DNA of 64,000 bases from an uncultured Lachnospiraceae bacterium (GTDB lineage Bacteria; Bacillota; Clostridia; Lachnospirales; Lachnospiraceae). The notes below the pieces were generated by a model, which was not told the origin of the DNA, ran no database searches, and worked only from the letters and a program-made list of their open reading frames with translations. The stretch lies in assembly GCA_910586645.1 (NCBI GenBank), contig CAJUIS010000007.1, positions 1-64,000 of the forward strand. Reading direction: 5' to 3'. The translations under genes and the position numbers were made by a program. This document shows positions 44,941 through 53,272 of this stretch, one piece after another (within the stretch, counting starts at the first letter, position 1; the number at the start of each line of letters is the position of its first letter).

Positions 44941-44979
44941 AAAAGCGTCTGCAGGGATTTTGCAGACGCTTTTTTGTTC
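44941..44979. terminator. Bidirectional terminator after the SGNH gene
   Basis: A perfect 13-bp stem (AAAAGCGTCTGCA at 44941-44953 with 44961-44973) with a 7-base loop. Plus-strand tail TTTTTTGTT; the minus-strand tail TTTTCTTCTTT also suits the convergent ABC operon. Confidence 0.9.
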
Positions 44980-45007
44980 TTTAAAACTGTTTGCCAGGGG
45001 TATTTTG

Positions 45008-45610
45008 TCACCGCGCTTTCCTGTGGTCGTAGATTGTTCTGGAAATCTGAAATGAAATCAGATTCAGGGCGGCGGCAGATGTAAAAGCAATAAAAAGAAC
45101 CAGTGCAGGAGACAGGCTTTTCAGAGGAAAGCCAAAGTCTGAGGCAAAAGACGCTGCTCCGGATGTCAGCATAACAATCAGCAGAACCAGCAGACGGCTT
45201 TTTTCCATGCCAATCCAAAATATAATAGGAAGCTGGATAGCCAGCGCAATGAGAGCCGCACAAGCGGCGGTCAGCAGCAAAGAAGGAACATTTAAAGGGA
45301 CGTCAGCCGGATTTCGGAACAGGAAACTGCTGAATGAAAGCAGTAAAGTTACAGTTCCAACAAGCAGATAGCCCAGAATATATTTACTTCCTACAATTTG
45401 CCCGGTTGTGAATGGGAGCATATCCGCCAGTGCATTCCATTTTGAGCGTTCGTCGTATGCCAGCGCCGTAGTTGGAAGAATTGTTGCATAGAGAATGGAA
45501 AAGGCATAGAGAAAGTCGTTCCGCATAAAAAATGTGACCAAAAGAACGAGTATAAAATACCGCAGTTCAGTTGTCAGGGTATAAATATCTTTTTGAATTA
45601 ATCCGCTCAT
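45008..45610 (-). CDS. ABC-2 type permease subunit
   Basis: 200-residue membrane protein with about six hydrophobic spans and a short cytosolic N-end (SGLIQKDIYTL), the usual form of small ABC-2 permeases paired with YtrA-class regulators. It should form the channel for the ATPase encoded just upstream, two bases apart. The cargo is unknown; related operons respond to cell-wall antibiotics or export peptides. A segment YDERSKWNALADMLPFT is typical of the family. Confidence 0.82.
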   Translation of the reverse strand: MSGLIQKDIYTLTTELRYFILVLLVTFFMRNDFLYAFSILYATILPTTALAYDERSKWNALADMLPFTTGQIVGSKYILGYLLVGTVTLLLSFSSFLFRNPADVPLNVPSLLLTAACAALIALAIQLPIIFWIGMEKSRLLVLLIVMLTSGAASFASDFGFPLKSLSPALVLFIAFTSAAALNLISFQISRTIYDHRKAR

Positions 45611-45612
45611 AA

Positions 45613-46458
45613 TCAGACCTCCTTTTTTGCAAAGAACAGCATAATCTCTTCAAGTCCTGCAGGTTCCGGGTGGAAAGTTCCGGAGAGCTTTTTTCGATGA
45701 ACAAAAAGCTCCGTAGAATATTTTCCTTCTTTTTTGAATAGAATGGCTTCTTTTGGCACGCGGCTGCTGTCGGCTTCTGTTGTATGCAGGACGGCGTATT
45801 CTTCCAGGAGATGGTCTTTTTCTTCGCAGAACAGCAGTTTTCCATGATGCAGGTAGGCGATGTAGTCGCTGATTTTTTCGAGATCGCTGATGATATGCGA
45901 AGACATCAGAATGGAATGGGTTTCCTCCCTTGTAAAGTCATTTAAAATTTCAATAATCTCATCCCGGACAACCGGATCTAAGCCGCTTGTGGGTTCATCC
46001 AGAATTAAAAGCTTTGGCTGGTGGGAGAGGGCCGCCGCTATGGAGAGCTTCATTTTCATGCCTTTTGAATAGTTTTTAAAAGGTTTTGTTTCAGAGAGAT
46101 TAAAATGGCTGATATATTGAAAGAACGTGTCTTCCTGCCAGTTTTTATAGGCGCTCTTCATAAGCCTGCTGATCTTTTGGGCGTTTAAAGCGTCAGGGAA
46201 GCAGGCTTCCTCCAGTACAATGCCAATCTCTTCCTTTACATTTAAAAATGATTCTTTCTGATTATCCTGGCCGAGAATTTTAATTTCACCGCTTTCTCTT
46301 TGGATGGCGTTCATTAAAAGTTTAATCGTCGTGCTTTTTCCGGCTCCGTTTTCTCCGATCAGGCCCATGATGCAGCCGCAGGGAAGCGACAGGCTGAGAT
46401 CTTTTAAAGAAAAAGAAGCGTAATTCTTTGTAACGTGTTTCATTTCAATTGCATTCAT
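45613..46458 (-). CDS. ABC transporter ATP-binding protein
   Basis: 281 residues with Walker A GENGAGKST (about 36-44), signature YSKGMKMKL, Walker B LLILDEPTSGLDP and an H-loop SSHI. The C-terminal 70 residues are a small accessory domain. It drives the neighbouring permease. Its ATG overlaps the stop of the GntR regulator gene by four bases, so the three genes are one translation-coupled operon. Confidence 0.93.
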   Translation of the reverse strand: MNAIEMKHVTKNYASFSLKDLSLSLPCGCIMGLIGENGAGKSTTIKLLMNAIQRESGEIKILGQDNQKESFLNVKEEIGIVLEEACFPDALNAQKISRLMKSAYKNWQEDTFFQYISHFNLSETKPFKNYSKGMKMKLSIAAALSHQPKLLILDEPTSGLDPVVRDEIIEILNDFTREETHSILMSSHIISDLEKISDYIAYLHHGKLLFCEEKDHLLEEYAVLHTTEADSSRVPKEAILFKKEGKYSTELFVHRKKLSGTFHPEPAGLEEIMLFFAKKEV

Positions 46459-46829
46459 TCTTCCACCTCCAGTATAGAAAACATTTCCAGCAGATCTTCT
46501 TTTGTAATGCCGCAGCTTTTAGCCAGCCGGGAAATGGCCTGTAGATGTTCTTCTATTTTTTTCAGGTTTTCTTCCCGTATCAGCTCCCGGTTTGTGCCTG
46601 CGACAAAGCAGCCTTTCCCGCCCACTGTATTGACATAGCCTTCCCGCTCCAGTTCGTCGTATGCGCGTTTTGTAGTAATTACGCTGATGCGAAGATCTTT
46701 CGCCAGTCCGCGGATAGAAGGCAGCAGATCCCCTTCTCTGAGCGTGCCGTTTAAAATCAGATCTTTTATCTGAGTATAAATTTGTTCATAAATGGGCTGG
46801 CCGCTTGAATTTTTTATTATAATATTCAT
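46455..46829 (-). CDS. GntR-family regulator, YtrA subfamily
   Basis: 124 residues: a winged helix (about 10-75; LRISVITTKRAYDELEREGYV) and a short C-terminal dimerisation part, the length typical for YtrA regulators, which have no large sensor domain. It most likely represses its own operon by binding the palindrome over the promoter just upstream, with release by a ligand or antibiotic stress. Confidence 0.92.
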   Translation of the reverse strand: MNIIIKNSSGQPIYEQIYTQIKDLILNGTLREGDLLPSIRGLAKDLRISVITTKRAYDELEREGYVNTVGGKGCFVAGTNRELIREENLKKIEEHLQAISRLAKSCGITKEDLLEMFSILEVEE

Positions 46830-46844
46830 TGCCTCAACGCCTTT

Positions 46845-46867
46845 CTGTATATAAACAGTATATACAG
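46845..46867 (-). promoter_or_regulatory. Palindromic operator of the YtrA-like regulator
   Basis: CTGTATATA (46845-46853) and TATATACAG (46859-46867) are perfect 9-base inverted arms with a 5-base spacer. The palindrome covers the -10 element of the operon promoter, so bound repressor would block RNA polymerase. Confidence 0.75.
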
Positions 46868-46885
46868 TAATGTCGGATATGTCAA
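46857..46885 (-). promoter_or_regulatory. Promoter of the GntR-ABC operon
   Basis: On the minus strand TTGACA (46880-46885) and TATACT (46857-46862) stand 17 bases apart, 28 bases before the regulator start codon. Confidence 0.85.
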
Positions 46886-46887
46886 GG

Positions 46888-46930
46888 AAAAAAATAAAAT
46901 CTGCCGCATCTGTTTTATGCGACAGATTTT
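46888..46930 (-). terminator. Terminator of the PadR-DUF1700 operon
   Basis: AAAATCTG and CAGATTTT arms with an inner CGCAT/ATGCG pairing and one mismatch. Minus-strand tail ATTTTATTTTTTT. It ends the upstream operon just before the GntR promoter. Confidence 0.8.
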
Positions 46931-46940
46931 AAAGCTGCAG

Positions 46941-47945
46941 TTACTCCTCAAAAATTGTTGAAATTACAGCGCTGATTCCCCCAAAGAGAATTCCGGCAAC
47001 AGGCCAGATAATCCATGAGATGTTCCATCTGTTTAGAAGAAAGCTGATCAGCAGATAGATTATGGTAACGACTGGCCAGTAAATGCTGGCAATGATCCGG
47101 ATTATTTTATCCCGTTTTGACTGCGCTGCGCTCGTTTTATGCGGCTTGGATTTTCCTAAAAGCGTTTCATAGGCGCCTTTTTTGATTCCTGCGGTAATAA
47201 ATAGAAATACGCCTGCCGCTACAAAGACGAAAAGGCAGAGTCCGGACAGATTTTCAACCCATGGGACGCCAGTCTCCCCAAAAAACGCTTCCAGAAAAAT
47301 GGCTGGAATTACGCTAAAAATGCAGCATATGACGCCAGAGGCGATAACAATGCCAAAAACCGGATTATATGCGTCGCTTTGCTCCGTAATTTTTCTTTTT
47401 GCGTCAAAATCCAGAGAAATCATGCCATTATGGTAAGCGCTGTATTTCTGATTGGAGACTCCGCTGATGATAAAAATTCCAACTGCGGCTGCCACCATGA
47501 AAAACAACAGCGTGGCGCCGAAGCTTTCCGCAATGCTTTGCGGCAGAAGGCCAGCGTATGCCAGCGTATCTAAAACAACGGCAGCCGTTGGAGATAAAAT
47601 GCAAAGGGCAACTCCTGTTGCAATTTTCATCCCGAAAAGTTCCTGGGCTTTTAAAAATCCGGCTGCGTCGTCTAATGTAACTGTCTTTCGGTCTGCGGAA
47701 AGTTCTTCTGATGAAAAAGAAGTTTCCTTTTTTTCGTTTAAACCCAGTTCAAAAGCAATCTCATCCATACTGCCAAATTCGGAAATAACGATTCCGATGG
47801 CTTCATTTTCTGATTTTCCTTCCGCTTTTAATTCGTGATATTTGTCTTCCATGATGCAGAACAGTTCTTCTCTGGCTTTTCGTACCTCAGGAGTGTTGGG
47901 ATAGGATCGAAACAGGTTGTCAATATAGCTTATAATAGTCTCCAT
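46941..47945 (-). CDS. Membrane protein with DUF1700/permease-prefix N-terminal domain
   Basis: 334 residues. The first 85 residues are a soluble helical domain of the DUF1700/HAAS type (IISYIDNLFRSYP...EFGSMDEIAFELGL) that often follows PadR-family regulators; about six hydrophobic spans come after it. Such proteins are thought to be membrane partners or targets of the PadR response, but no biochemical role is established. The gene lies 11 bases downstream of the PadR gene. Confidence 0.8.
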   Translation of the reverse strand: METIISYIDNLFRSYPNTPEVRKAREELFCIMEDKYHELKAEGKSENEAIGIVISEFGSMDEIAFELGLNEKKETSFSSEELSADRKTVTLDDAAGFLKAQELFGMKIATGVALCILSPTAAVVLDTLAYAGLLPQSIAESFGATLLFFMVAAAVGIFIISGVSNQKYSAYHNGMISLDFDAKRKITEQSDAYNPVFGIVIASGVICCIFSVIPAIFLEAFFGETGVPWVENLSGLCLFVFVAAGVFLFITAGIKKGAYETLLGKSKPHKTSAAQSKRDKIIRIIASIYWPVVTIIYLLISFLLNRWNISWIIWPVAGILFGGISAVISTIFEE

Positions 47946-47956
47946 GCATATGCCTC

Positions 47957-48277
47957 CTATATTTTAAATTTTTCTACGACTTCTTTGGTCAGTTCCCATT
48001 CCCGGCATTTTTCCTCATAATACGCTTTTCCAGAATCGGTAATCCGGTAATACGTCCTGGGCTTTCCGTTTGTCCTGCTGCCGGAAAAGGACGTGATATA
48101 GCCGTTTTTTTCCAGTCTGGTAAAGGCGGAATACAGAGTTGTTTCTTTAATGACGTAACTGCCGTTTGTACGCAGTTTGATTTCTTTTGAAATTTGATAT
48201 CCATAAGAAGGTTCTGATAAAACCAGACAGAGAATAATCATATCGTTATATCCGCGTATGCCGTCGCTGCTTATCAT
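47957..48277 (-). CDS. PadR-family transcriptional regulator
   Basis: 106-residue winged-helix regulator: an N-terminal helix, recognition helix region YVIKETTLYSAFTRLEKNGYI and wing SGSRTNGKPRTYYRIT, followed by a short dimerisation helix. The ATG at 48277 is 8 bases from GGGAGG; a longer frame reaches 48463 but runs through the promoter and operator. It probably represses itself and the membrane protein gene through the 15-base palindrome upstream. Confidence 0.92.
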   Translation of the reverse strand: MISSDGIRGYNDMIILCLVLSEPSYGYQISKEIKLRTNGSYVIKETTLYSAFTRLEKNGYITSFSGSRTNGKPRTYYRITDSGKAYYEEKCREWELTKEVVEKFKI

Positions 48278-48311
48278 TGCCGCCGCCTCCCTTCTTTTGT
48301 CGTGTACTGCG

Positions 48312-48364
48312 TCTGTCGTAGTAATTTGCGTATATAAAATAACACAATTACTACGACAGATCAA
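48312..48364 (-). promoter_or_regulatory. PadR operon promoter framed by a 15-bp inverted repeat
   Basis: TCTGTCGTAGTAATT (48312-48326) and its exact complement (48346-48360) are separated by 19 bases. On the minus strand TTGATC (48359-48364) and TATTTT (48336-48341), spacer 17, put the -10 between the arms. Long arms with a spacer of nearly two helical turns suit two regulator dimers. Confidence 0.8.
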
Positions 48365-48377
48365 GTAATTTTTAAAT

Positions 48378-50588
48378 TTATTCTCCAAATGACATATATT
48401 TGATATAGAGATCCTGAAAAATTTCCTCTTTCGCAAGAAGAATTTCCTCCGTATGCTCTGCAAGAAACTGCAGAGGGGATTTGTTTCGGCGGGCCAGATA
48501 GAGAAGCGCTCCGGCTAAGGAGGAATTTCCGGCTGCAGTTGTTTTTAAAGCAAGTTCCGGCGGCAGAATGCCGATGGCGGCGGCTTTTTTTGGATTTAAA
48601 AAATATCCGAAGCCTCCGGCCAGAAAAACGCGGCTGACGTTTTCGGAAGTTATGCCGGAATGCAGAAAAAGGAGTTCAATGCCTGCGCGGATTGCGGCTT
48701 TTGCCATTTGGATTTCCCGGATGTCTTTTTGTGTAAATGTAATCCATGCGCCGTTTTCTGTCTGTGCCAGAGGATAGCCGTTTTCAATCCAGGGGGCGGC
48801 GAGATTTCCCGATGCTCCGATGATTCCGGACAAAAAAAGTCCGGCTGCAGTTTCGATTACGCCGGTTCCGCAGATGCCTGCCGGAGGTTTTTGGCCAATT
48901 GTCTGCAGTTCCAAAACTTCGCCGTGAATTTCCACATGGGAAATTGCGCCTTCTACGCTGCCCGTTCCCCATTTGATGTTGCCGCCTTCAAATGCCGGGC
49001 CGGCCGCTGCAGACGCGGCAAAAATGCCGTTTTTTGTTTTCAGGGCCATTTCTCCGTTGGTTCCAAGATCAAGGAACAGAGCCGTTTCATTTTCTTCCGG
49101 AATGCCGCAGGCGTAAAGTCCGGCTGTGATGTCGGCGCCTATGAAAGCGGAAATTCCCGGCAAAAGCGTAACATCCGGCTGCAGCGCGGCGGGAAAGGGT
49201 TCTGCAAAAACTTTTTCAAAAGGCAGTTCTTCGAAGGAAAGGCTTTTGGGAGAAAAAGGATAATGACAGAATCCTTCGCAGGAATAGCCGCGCAGAAGGT
49301 GCAGCATAACTGTATTGGCCGCAATAGCAATGTGGCGAATGCGTTTCTTTGGATGCTGGCTGCAAAGCGAGCGGATGCCCTTGAAAATACCTGTTTTTAT
49401 GCATTTTTCAAGGAGGCCGCTTTTCCCGCTGTTTGCCGCCTGTATCCGGCTGATGACGTCGGCGCCGAATGTCCGCTGGGGGTTGACTGCGGTGTGGGAG
49501 GCTATGACGCTGCCGCTTTTATAATCCAGTAAAGAGAAAGCGAGCGTCGTTGTCCCGATGTCGATTGCGATTCCGCAGTCGTCTGTCTGGCATGGGAAGG
49601 AAGCTGCCCGCTTTGGGTTGTCTGTATCACAGTTTCCAAGAGCAAAGAAACCGGAAGGTTCGGTTTTTGCCACAGAAACAGACAGGTCTTCCTGCAAAAC
49701 GGCTTTGCAGGCAAGGCGCATTCCATCTTCCAGTTCTTTTTTGGAAAAAAAGGCTGCGTCTTCCGGCGTGACGGGAAGAAATCCGTTCGTTATGCGGACG
49801 CCGCACTTGCCGCAGACGCCCGCGCCGCCGCATTCTGCAGACGGGGAAATGGAATGCTGTCTTAGCGTTTCAAGCAGATTGCTGCCTTTCCGGCAGGGGA
49901 TCGTTGTCTTTGAAGCGTCTTTTTCAAGCTCTGCCGTAAGCATGATGCCGGAATTTTTGCGGAGAGGGCAGTTGTGATCCGGACAAAGACGGCAGTCGTG
50001 CGCCAGATTTTTTTGTGTCATATCCTTTGTCAGGACAAAAATAAGGCTCATGGATTTTTCGGGTTTGAGCATACGGCCGTTTGTAATGGAAAGCCCTAAT
50101 GTGCGTCCGGCGTCCACTGCATTATAGACGGCGGTTTGAGTTTCAAGCGGCAAATCCGCCGGAAGTTCAAGCCGGCAGGAAATGCCGCAGCCGTTTTCCC
50201 GGCAGATTTGCAGGATGGCTGTATGGAGCTGTTCTTCAAACGCGAACAGGCTGCTGTCCGCCATTGCATTCAGGACGGAAGCTGTGAGGAGATCGTTGTC
50301 TGCGGCATAACGGTCAATCAAACGGCTTACACTGCTTCCAACCGTGAGCATGGCGCAGAGCAGAAGGCCGTCGTCTTTGGAACGGCCGGAAGAGAGGATG
50401 CTTTTTTTGCTGCAAATACAGTATGCGGCCTTGGGAAGCAGCCTCATATTTAGCTTTGGGAGCAGCCTCTCGTAAATGTCTGAAATTCCCGCTGTCTTTA
50501 AATCTGCATTTTGGCGGGTTAAGAGGGCTGTCACAGTTTCTTTGGATGGGCTGACGTTTTTGCCTGTTATAATCCGAATGTCTTTCAT
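48378..50588 (-). CDS. Corrinoid-activation type protein: MetH-activation-like domain, 2Fe-2S domain and ASKHA ATPase
   Basis: 736 residues in three parts. Residues 1-195 resemble the cobalamin-dependent methionine synthase activation fold (TVGSSVSRLIDRYAADN; RMLKPEKSMS). A Cys group C199, C202, C207 follows. Residues 225-310 are a ferredoxin with C253, C259, C262 and C294 for a 2Fe-2S cluster. Residues about 340-720 are the DUF4445/ASKHA ATPase (IDIGTTTLAFSLLD; DLGTNGEM; GICGTGVIE; VFLAGGFG). Related RACo/RamA proteins use ATP to re-reduce Co(II) corrinoid proteins. No corrinoid methyltransferase is adjacent. The ATG is at 50588. Confidence 0.82.
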   Translation of the reverse strand: MKDIRIITGKNVSPSKETVTALLTRQNADLKTAGISDIYERLLPKLNMRLLPKAAYCICSKKSILSSGRSKDDGLLLCAMLTVGSSVSRLIDRYAADNDLLTASVLNAMADSSLFAFEEQLHTAILQICRENGCGISCRLELPADLPLETQTAVYNAVDAGRTLGLSITNGRMLKPEKSMSLIFVLTKDMTQKNLAHDCRLCPDHNCPLRKNSGIMLTAELEKDASKTTIPCRKGSNLLETLRQHSISPSAECGGAGVCGKCGVRITNGFLPVTPEDAAFFSKKELEDGMRLACKAVLQEDLSVSVAKTEPSGFFALGNCDTDNPKRAASFPCQTDDCGIAIDIGTTTLAFSLLDYKSGSVIASHTAVNPQRTFGADVISRIQAANSGKSGLLEKCIKTGIFKGIRSLCSQHPKKRIRHIAIAANTVMLHLLRGYSCEGFCHYPFSPKSLSFEELPFEKVFAEPFPAALQPDVTLLPGISAFIGADITAGLYACGIPEENETALFLDLGTNGEMALKTKNGIFAASAAAGPAFEGGNIKWGTGSVEGAISHVEIHGEVLELQTIGQKPPAGICGTGVIETAAGLFLSGIIGASGNLAAPWIENGYPLAQTENGAWITFTQKDIREIQMAKAAIRAGIELLFLHSGITSENVSRVFLAGGFGYFLNPKKAAAIGILPPELALKTTAAGNSSLAGALLYLARRNKSPLQFLAEHTEEILLAKEEIFQDLYIKYMSFGE

Positions 50589-50662
50589 AATTCATCTGCT
50601 CCGTTTCAAAAAGTTATGAGATCTGCCCGGGCGCGTTTTATGCGGCGGGGGCCGATCGTTGT

Positions 50663-50710
50663 GTAAAAGAAAAAGGAAGGAGCCGTCTTGTTTTTGAACC
50701 GGCTCCTTCC
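50663..50710 (-). terminator. Terminator of trpB2
   Basis: GGAAGGAGCCG (50675-50685) pairs perfectly with 50700-50710; on the minus strand TTTTTCTTTT follows. It lies 16 bases past the trpB2 stop. Confidence 0.88.
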
Positions 50711-50726
50711 CTGATGGGCTGGCGTA

Positions 50727-52097
50727 TTATAATTTTGGAAGAGAATCAAAGCCCGGCTGTAAATCTTCATCTGTCGGGATGTAGTCGGACATTTCTCCGT
50801 TGTTATATTTTTCGTAAGCGACCATGTCGAAATATCCGGTTCCGGTCAGGCCGAATACGATCGTTTTTTCTTCTCCCGTTTCTTTGCATTTTAAGGCTTC
50901 GTCGATTGCGACGCGGATAGCGTGGGAGCTTTCCGGAGCGGGAAGGATGCCTTCCACTCTGGCAAACTGTTCCGCCGCTTCAAATACGGAAGTCTGTTCC
51001 GCCGTCCTGGCTTCCATCAGCCCGTCCGCATACAATTGGGAAAGAGTGGAGCTCATTCCGTGATAACGAAGGCCGCCTGCGTGGTTGGCGGATGGGATGA
51101 AGCCGCTTCCAAGGGTATACATTTTTGCAAGAGGACAGACTTTTCCCGTATCGCAGAAATCGTACGCGAATTTTCCCCTGGTAAAGCTCGGGCAGGAAGC
51201 CGGTTCTACCGCAATAAACTGATAATCCCTTTCACCCCGGAGCTTTTCGCCCATAAACGGGGAAATTAAGCCGCCCAGATTGGAACCGCCGCCGGCGCAG
51301 CCGATAATCATATCCGGCACAATGCCGTATTTGTCAAGCGCCGCCTTTGTCTCAAGCCCTATGACGGACTGATGCAAAAGCACCTGATTTAAAACGCTTC
51401 CCAGTACATAGCGGTATCCTTCCGCGCTTACGGCGGCTTCCACGGCTTCGGAAATTGCGCACCCAAGGCTTCCGGTTGTTCCCGGATGCTCCGCTAAAAT
51501 CCGGCGGCCGACCTCTGTCGTTTCAGACGGGGACGGCGTTACAACTGCTCCATACGTCCGCATCACTTCACGGCGGAACGGTTTCTGCTCATAGGAAACT
51601 TTTACCATATAAACTTTGCAGTCCAAATCAAAATAAGAGCATGCCATGGAAAGGGCGGTGCCCCATTGCCCGGCTCCGGTTTCTGTCGTTACGCCTTTTA
51701 ATCCCTGCTGTTTCGCATAATATGCCTGGGCAATCGCAGAATTGAGCTTATGGCTTCCGCTCGTGTTATTGCCTTCAAATTTGTAATAGATTTTTGCAGG
51801 GGTTTTTAACCTCTCTTCCAGGCAGTATGCGCGCACCAGAGGAGACGGACGGTACATTTTGTAGAATTTTATGATTTCCTCCGGAATGTCAATATACGGG
51901 GTTGTGTCGTCAAGCTCCTGTTTTACCAGTTCCGTACAGAATACGCCGGAAAGCTCTTCGGCAGTCATTGGCTGTAATGTGCCTGGGTTTAAAAGGGGCG
52001 CCGGTTTATGTTTCATATCTGCGCGGACGTTGTACCATTGTTTCGGCATCTCACATTCGGACAGATATATTTTGTAAGGAATCGTCGTTTTGCTCAT
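50727..52097 (-). CDS. TrpB2-type tryptophan synthase beta-like PLP enzyme
   Basis: 456 residues, with the long N-terminal extension (IYLSECEMPKQWYNVRADM) that separates TrpB2 from normal TrpB. The PLP Lys is in GSHKLNSA, the phosphate-binding loop is GCAGGGSNLGG, and TETGAGQWGTAL carries the indole-side Glu region. TrpB2 makes tryptophan from indole and serine or phosphoserine and usually acts without TrpA. No other trp gene is near, which suggests indole salvage. Single-gene transcript with its own promoter and terminator. Confidence 0.92.
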   Translation of the reverse strand: MSKTTIPYKIYLSECEMPKQWYNVRADMKHKPAPLLNPGTLQPMTAEELSGVFCTELVKQELDDTTPYIDIPEEIIKFYKMYRPSPLVRAYCLEERLKTPAKIYYKFEGNNTSGSHKLNSAIAQAYYAKQQGLKGVTTETGAGQWGTALSMACSYFDLDCKVYMVKVSYEQKPFRREVMRTYGAVVTPSPSETTEVGRRILAEHPGTTGSLGCAISEAVEAAVSAEGYRYVLGSVLNQVLLHQSVIGLETKAALDKYGIVPDMIIGCAGGGSNLGGLISPFMGEKLRGERDYQFIAVEPASCPSFTRGKFAYDFCDTGKVCPLAKMYTLGSGFIPSANHAGGLRYHGMSSTLSQLYADGLMEARTAEQTSVFEAAEQFARVEGILPAPESSHAIRVAIDEALKCKETGEEKTIVFGLTGTGYFDMVAYEKYNNGEMSDYIPTDEDLQPGFDSLPKL

Positions 52098-52121
52098 TCT
52101 TTCAGTCTCCTTTTTCTTTTA

Positions 52122-52150
52122 AAATTATCATTTTCTTGGAGTTCTGTCAA
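52122..52150 (-). promoter_or_regulatory. Possible promoter of trpB2
   Basis: Minus-strand TTGACA (52145-52150) and TAATTT (52122-52127), spacer 17. A second TTGACA lies further upstream. No T-box or leader peptide was recognised. Confidence 0.5.
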
Positions 52151-52251
52151 TCTATCCTATGGCGTTTTGTCAAAGAAGGCGCTATAATTGACACTGTTAA
52201 ATCAGAGTGCCCAATATGGGATGCAGACCAGAAAATGCAGGAGGGATTACT

Positions 52252-53055
52252 ATGAACGTTACAATTAAAAATGAATTTGCATCCGTGACCTGTCAGACGC
52301 ATGGAGCCGAGCTGTTATCGTACCGGACGGCTTCGGGAAAAGAATATATGTGGCAGAAGGATCCGGCGTACTGGGCAAAGTGTTCGCCTGTCCTTTTTCC
52401 GTACGTCGGGCCTGTGCCGGAAACGGTTACGGTTGGCGGAGACGCTTTTGCAATCCCGCGCCATGGATTTGTGAAAGACAGGGAATTTGAAATTGCAGAA
52501 CAGGGGGAAGATTACGTTATTCTGCAGACAAAGGCGGATGAACAGACGATGGCGGTTTATCCGTATGATTTTGTTTTTTTCGTTACATTTCGTTTGGAAG
52601 GCGGGAAGCTGAATGTTGTTTATGGCGTTTCCAATCAGGGAAAAAAAGAAATGCCGTTTCTTATCGGAGGGCATCCGGGCTTTTTCTGTCCAATGGAAGA
52701 AGGGGAAAAGTTTGAGGAATATCTGCTTCATTTTGAAGATGAAGAGAAAGAAGACGTGCATTTAAATTATCCGATGTTTGACAACGACGCGATCCTGTTT
52801 GAAAATTTTAAGCGGCATACTGTAAATCTTGTGCACCAGGATACCAAAAAAGGCATCCGGTTTGATTTTCCGGATTATTTGTCAGTGGCGTTCTGGACGC
52901 CCATTAAAAAAGACGCGCCGTTTCTGTGCATAGAGCCATGGTGTGCCGGAACGCTTGATCAGGTGCCAAATACAAATATGGAAGAGAAAAAATATGTGCA
53001 GCGCCTTGCGCCGGGAACGGCGAAAGATTACAGGTTTTCTGTCTGTCCGGTTTGA
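52252..53055 (+). CDS. Aldose 1-epimerase family protein (LacX-like)
   Basis: 267 residues of the galactose-mutarotase fold. The conserved HGFVKD (general acid/base His) and GGHPGFFCP segments are present, and LPGTAKDY-like LAPGTAKDYRF ends the domain. It probably interconverts anomers of a sugar or sugar phosphate; the YihR/LacX branch has no firm substrate. The ATG at 52252 follows GGAGGG; a longer frame to 52207 has no ribosome site. No direct operon partner. Confidence 0.87.
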   Translation: MNVTIKNEFASVTCQTHGAELLSYRTASGKEYMWQKDPAYWAKCSPVLFPYVGPVPETVTVGGDAFAIPRHGFVKDREFEIAEQGEDYVILQTKADEQTMAVYPYDFVFFVTFRLEGGKLNVVYGVSNQGKKEMPFLIGGHPGFFCPMEEGEKFEEYLLHFEDEEKEDVHLNYPMFDNDAILFENFKRHTVNLVHQDTKKGIRFDFPDYLSVAFWTPIKKDAPFLCIEPWCAGTLDQVPNTNMEEKKYVQRLAPGTAKDYRFSVCPV

Positions 53056-53272
53056 CGGAAGCCCTTCTGATGCAGTATTTTTAACAGGACGTTCTGTTTT
53101 CATTGATGAAAGAAAGGGCTTTTTTTACTAAAACATTATGATATACTATAAGGCAAAGCATTTGACCTGTTTTCTGGATGGAGATTATATGCCGGTGGGA
53201 TAGGGAAACGGCTTTTTTGTCCATTCAGGGTATGTAACAAAAAATATGCACTGGAAAAGGAGAGATTAGAAC

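Noticed and set aside
53100..53272. Possible c-di-GMP riboswitch before the chemoreceptor (GGCAAAGC stretch and a GCCG/CGGC hairpin with T-run)
   Set aside because: The conserved core order of the GEMM aptamer (GCACAGGGCAAACC and GACGCAAAGCC plus the tetraloop receptor) is not present; only a short resemblance remains.
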